Below, one piece after another: positions 5,259-5,592 of a stretch of 5,592 nt of DNA; positions within the stretch are counted from its first letter, which is position 1, and each line of letters begins with the position of its first letter. The notes below the pieces were generated by a model. The model saw only the letters and a program-made list of their open reading frames with translations. It was not told where the DNA came from and ran no database searches. The stretch comes from Treponema sp. Lineage in GTDB: Bacteria; Spirochaetota; Spirochaetia; Treponematales; Breznakiellaceae. The stretch covers positions 1 through 5,592 of the forward strand of contig JAISLX010000114.1 in the NCBI GenBank assembly GCA_031277045.1, given 5' to 3'. Both the position numbers and the translations under genes were made by a program.

Positions 5259-5592
5259 TCCGCCCCTTAAAACATGGTCTACCCCCGTTACGGCCGGGGA
5301 ACGCCGGCCCGTACCCTGCACGATCTGCGGGGGCAACGCCTTTACTCCGTATTTTACCTGCGGGGATTGCGGGTTTTCCTACGTGCGCTGCGGACAATGC
5401 GGCCTTGTTCAGATAAATCCCCAGCCCGATCCCGCCGAAGTAGCATCCCGTTACGGCAGCCGTTATGGAAAAGACTACCTGTCCTACGAGCTGGAAAACG
5501 AGGCGGCTTTTTTCCGGCTCCAGGATTTGGCGTTACGCGACGCCGGGTTCTTCGATGTGGAAAAAAGGAACGGGCCCGGCCGCGTTCTGGAC
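5251..5592 (+). CDS. Zinc-ribbon SAM-dependent methyltransferase (partial, C-terminus beyond right edge)
   Basis: An open frame of 114 codons to the right edge. The best start is TTG 5251, which overlaps the previous gene's stop by 8 bp; a weak CAGG lies 7-8 bases upstream and there is no early in-frame ATG. The N-terminus carries three CxxC pairs (Cys23/26, Cys37/40, Cys47/50), ending CGQCGLVQINPQP, a zinc-ribbon head. It is followed by YGKDYLSYELENEAAFFRLQ (about 72-91), typical of class I methyltransferases with this head. The last residues, GRVLD (110-114), are the start of motif I; the expected GxGxG loop lies just outside. Substrate is unknown. Overlap and shared promoter place it in the operon with the propeller and LytM-like genes, though methyltransferases of this type act in the cytoplasm. 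Confidence 0.8.
   Translation, partial: MSNPPLKTWSTPVTAGERRPVPCTICGGNAFTPYFTCGDCGFSYVRCGQCGLVQINPQPDPAEVASRYGSRYGKDYLSYELENEAAFFRLQDLALRDAGFFDVEKRNGPGRVLD

Noticed and set aside
4398..5336. A long minus-strand open frame of 312 codons
   Set aside because: It lies antisense to the secreted LytM-like gene, whose frame has a signal peptide, RBS, operon spacing and family features. The antisense translation shows no family pattern.

Overview
The window looks like chromosomal DNA of a spirochaete, most likely a Treponema-clade gut organism. This is an inference from three things: a moderately GC-rich sequence, a CsgG-like plus DUF1566 surface-protein architecture that is common in treponemes, and carbon-phosphorus (C-P) lyase genes. 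No rRNA, tRNA, CRISPR array, transposase or phage gene is visible.

Layout: (1) Positions 1-1408, minus strand: phnH followed by phnI, overlapping by 13 bp; phnI runs off the left edge. These encode subunits of the C-P lyase core that opens phosphonates as a phosphorus source. phnG, which usually precedes phnH, is not upstream. (2) 1409-1559: a divergent intergenic region with a good sigma-70-type promoter for the plus-strand gene. (3) 1560-2567, plus: an exported or anchored protein joining a CsgG/TolB-N-like domain to a C-terminal DUF1566 domain. (4) 2568-2806: a non-coding gap between convergent genes, holding small hairpins and a 103-bp nested imperfect palindrome. (5) 2807-3205, minus: cytidine deaminase (cdd), complete and apparently functional. 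(6) 3206-3277: a compact divergent promoter region. (7) 3278-5592, plus: a tightly coupled three-gene operon. It encodes a membrane-anchored beta-propeller-like protein, a secreted LytM/M23-like protein that has lost its metal ligands, and the start of a zinc-ribbon SAM methyltransferase that leaves the right edge.

The metabolic genes (phnH, phnI, cdd) are ordinary. The less explored part is the envelope-directed pair at 3278-5258: an anchored propeller beside a catalytically dead LytM protein with a C-terminal beta-sandwich. This pairing suggests an assembly or regulatory module at the cell wall rather than an enzyme. The two strongest purely structural signals are a perfect 29-bp palindrome inside phnI (198-226) and the 103-bp nested inverted repeat between the convergent genes (2706-2808).
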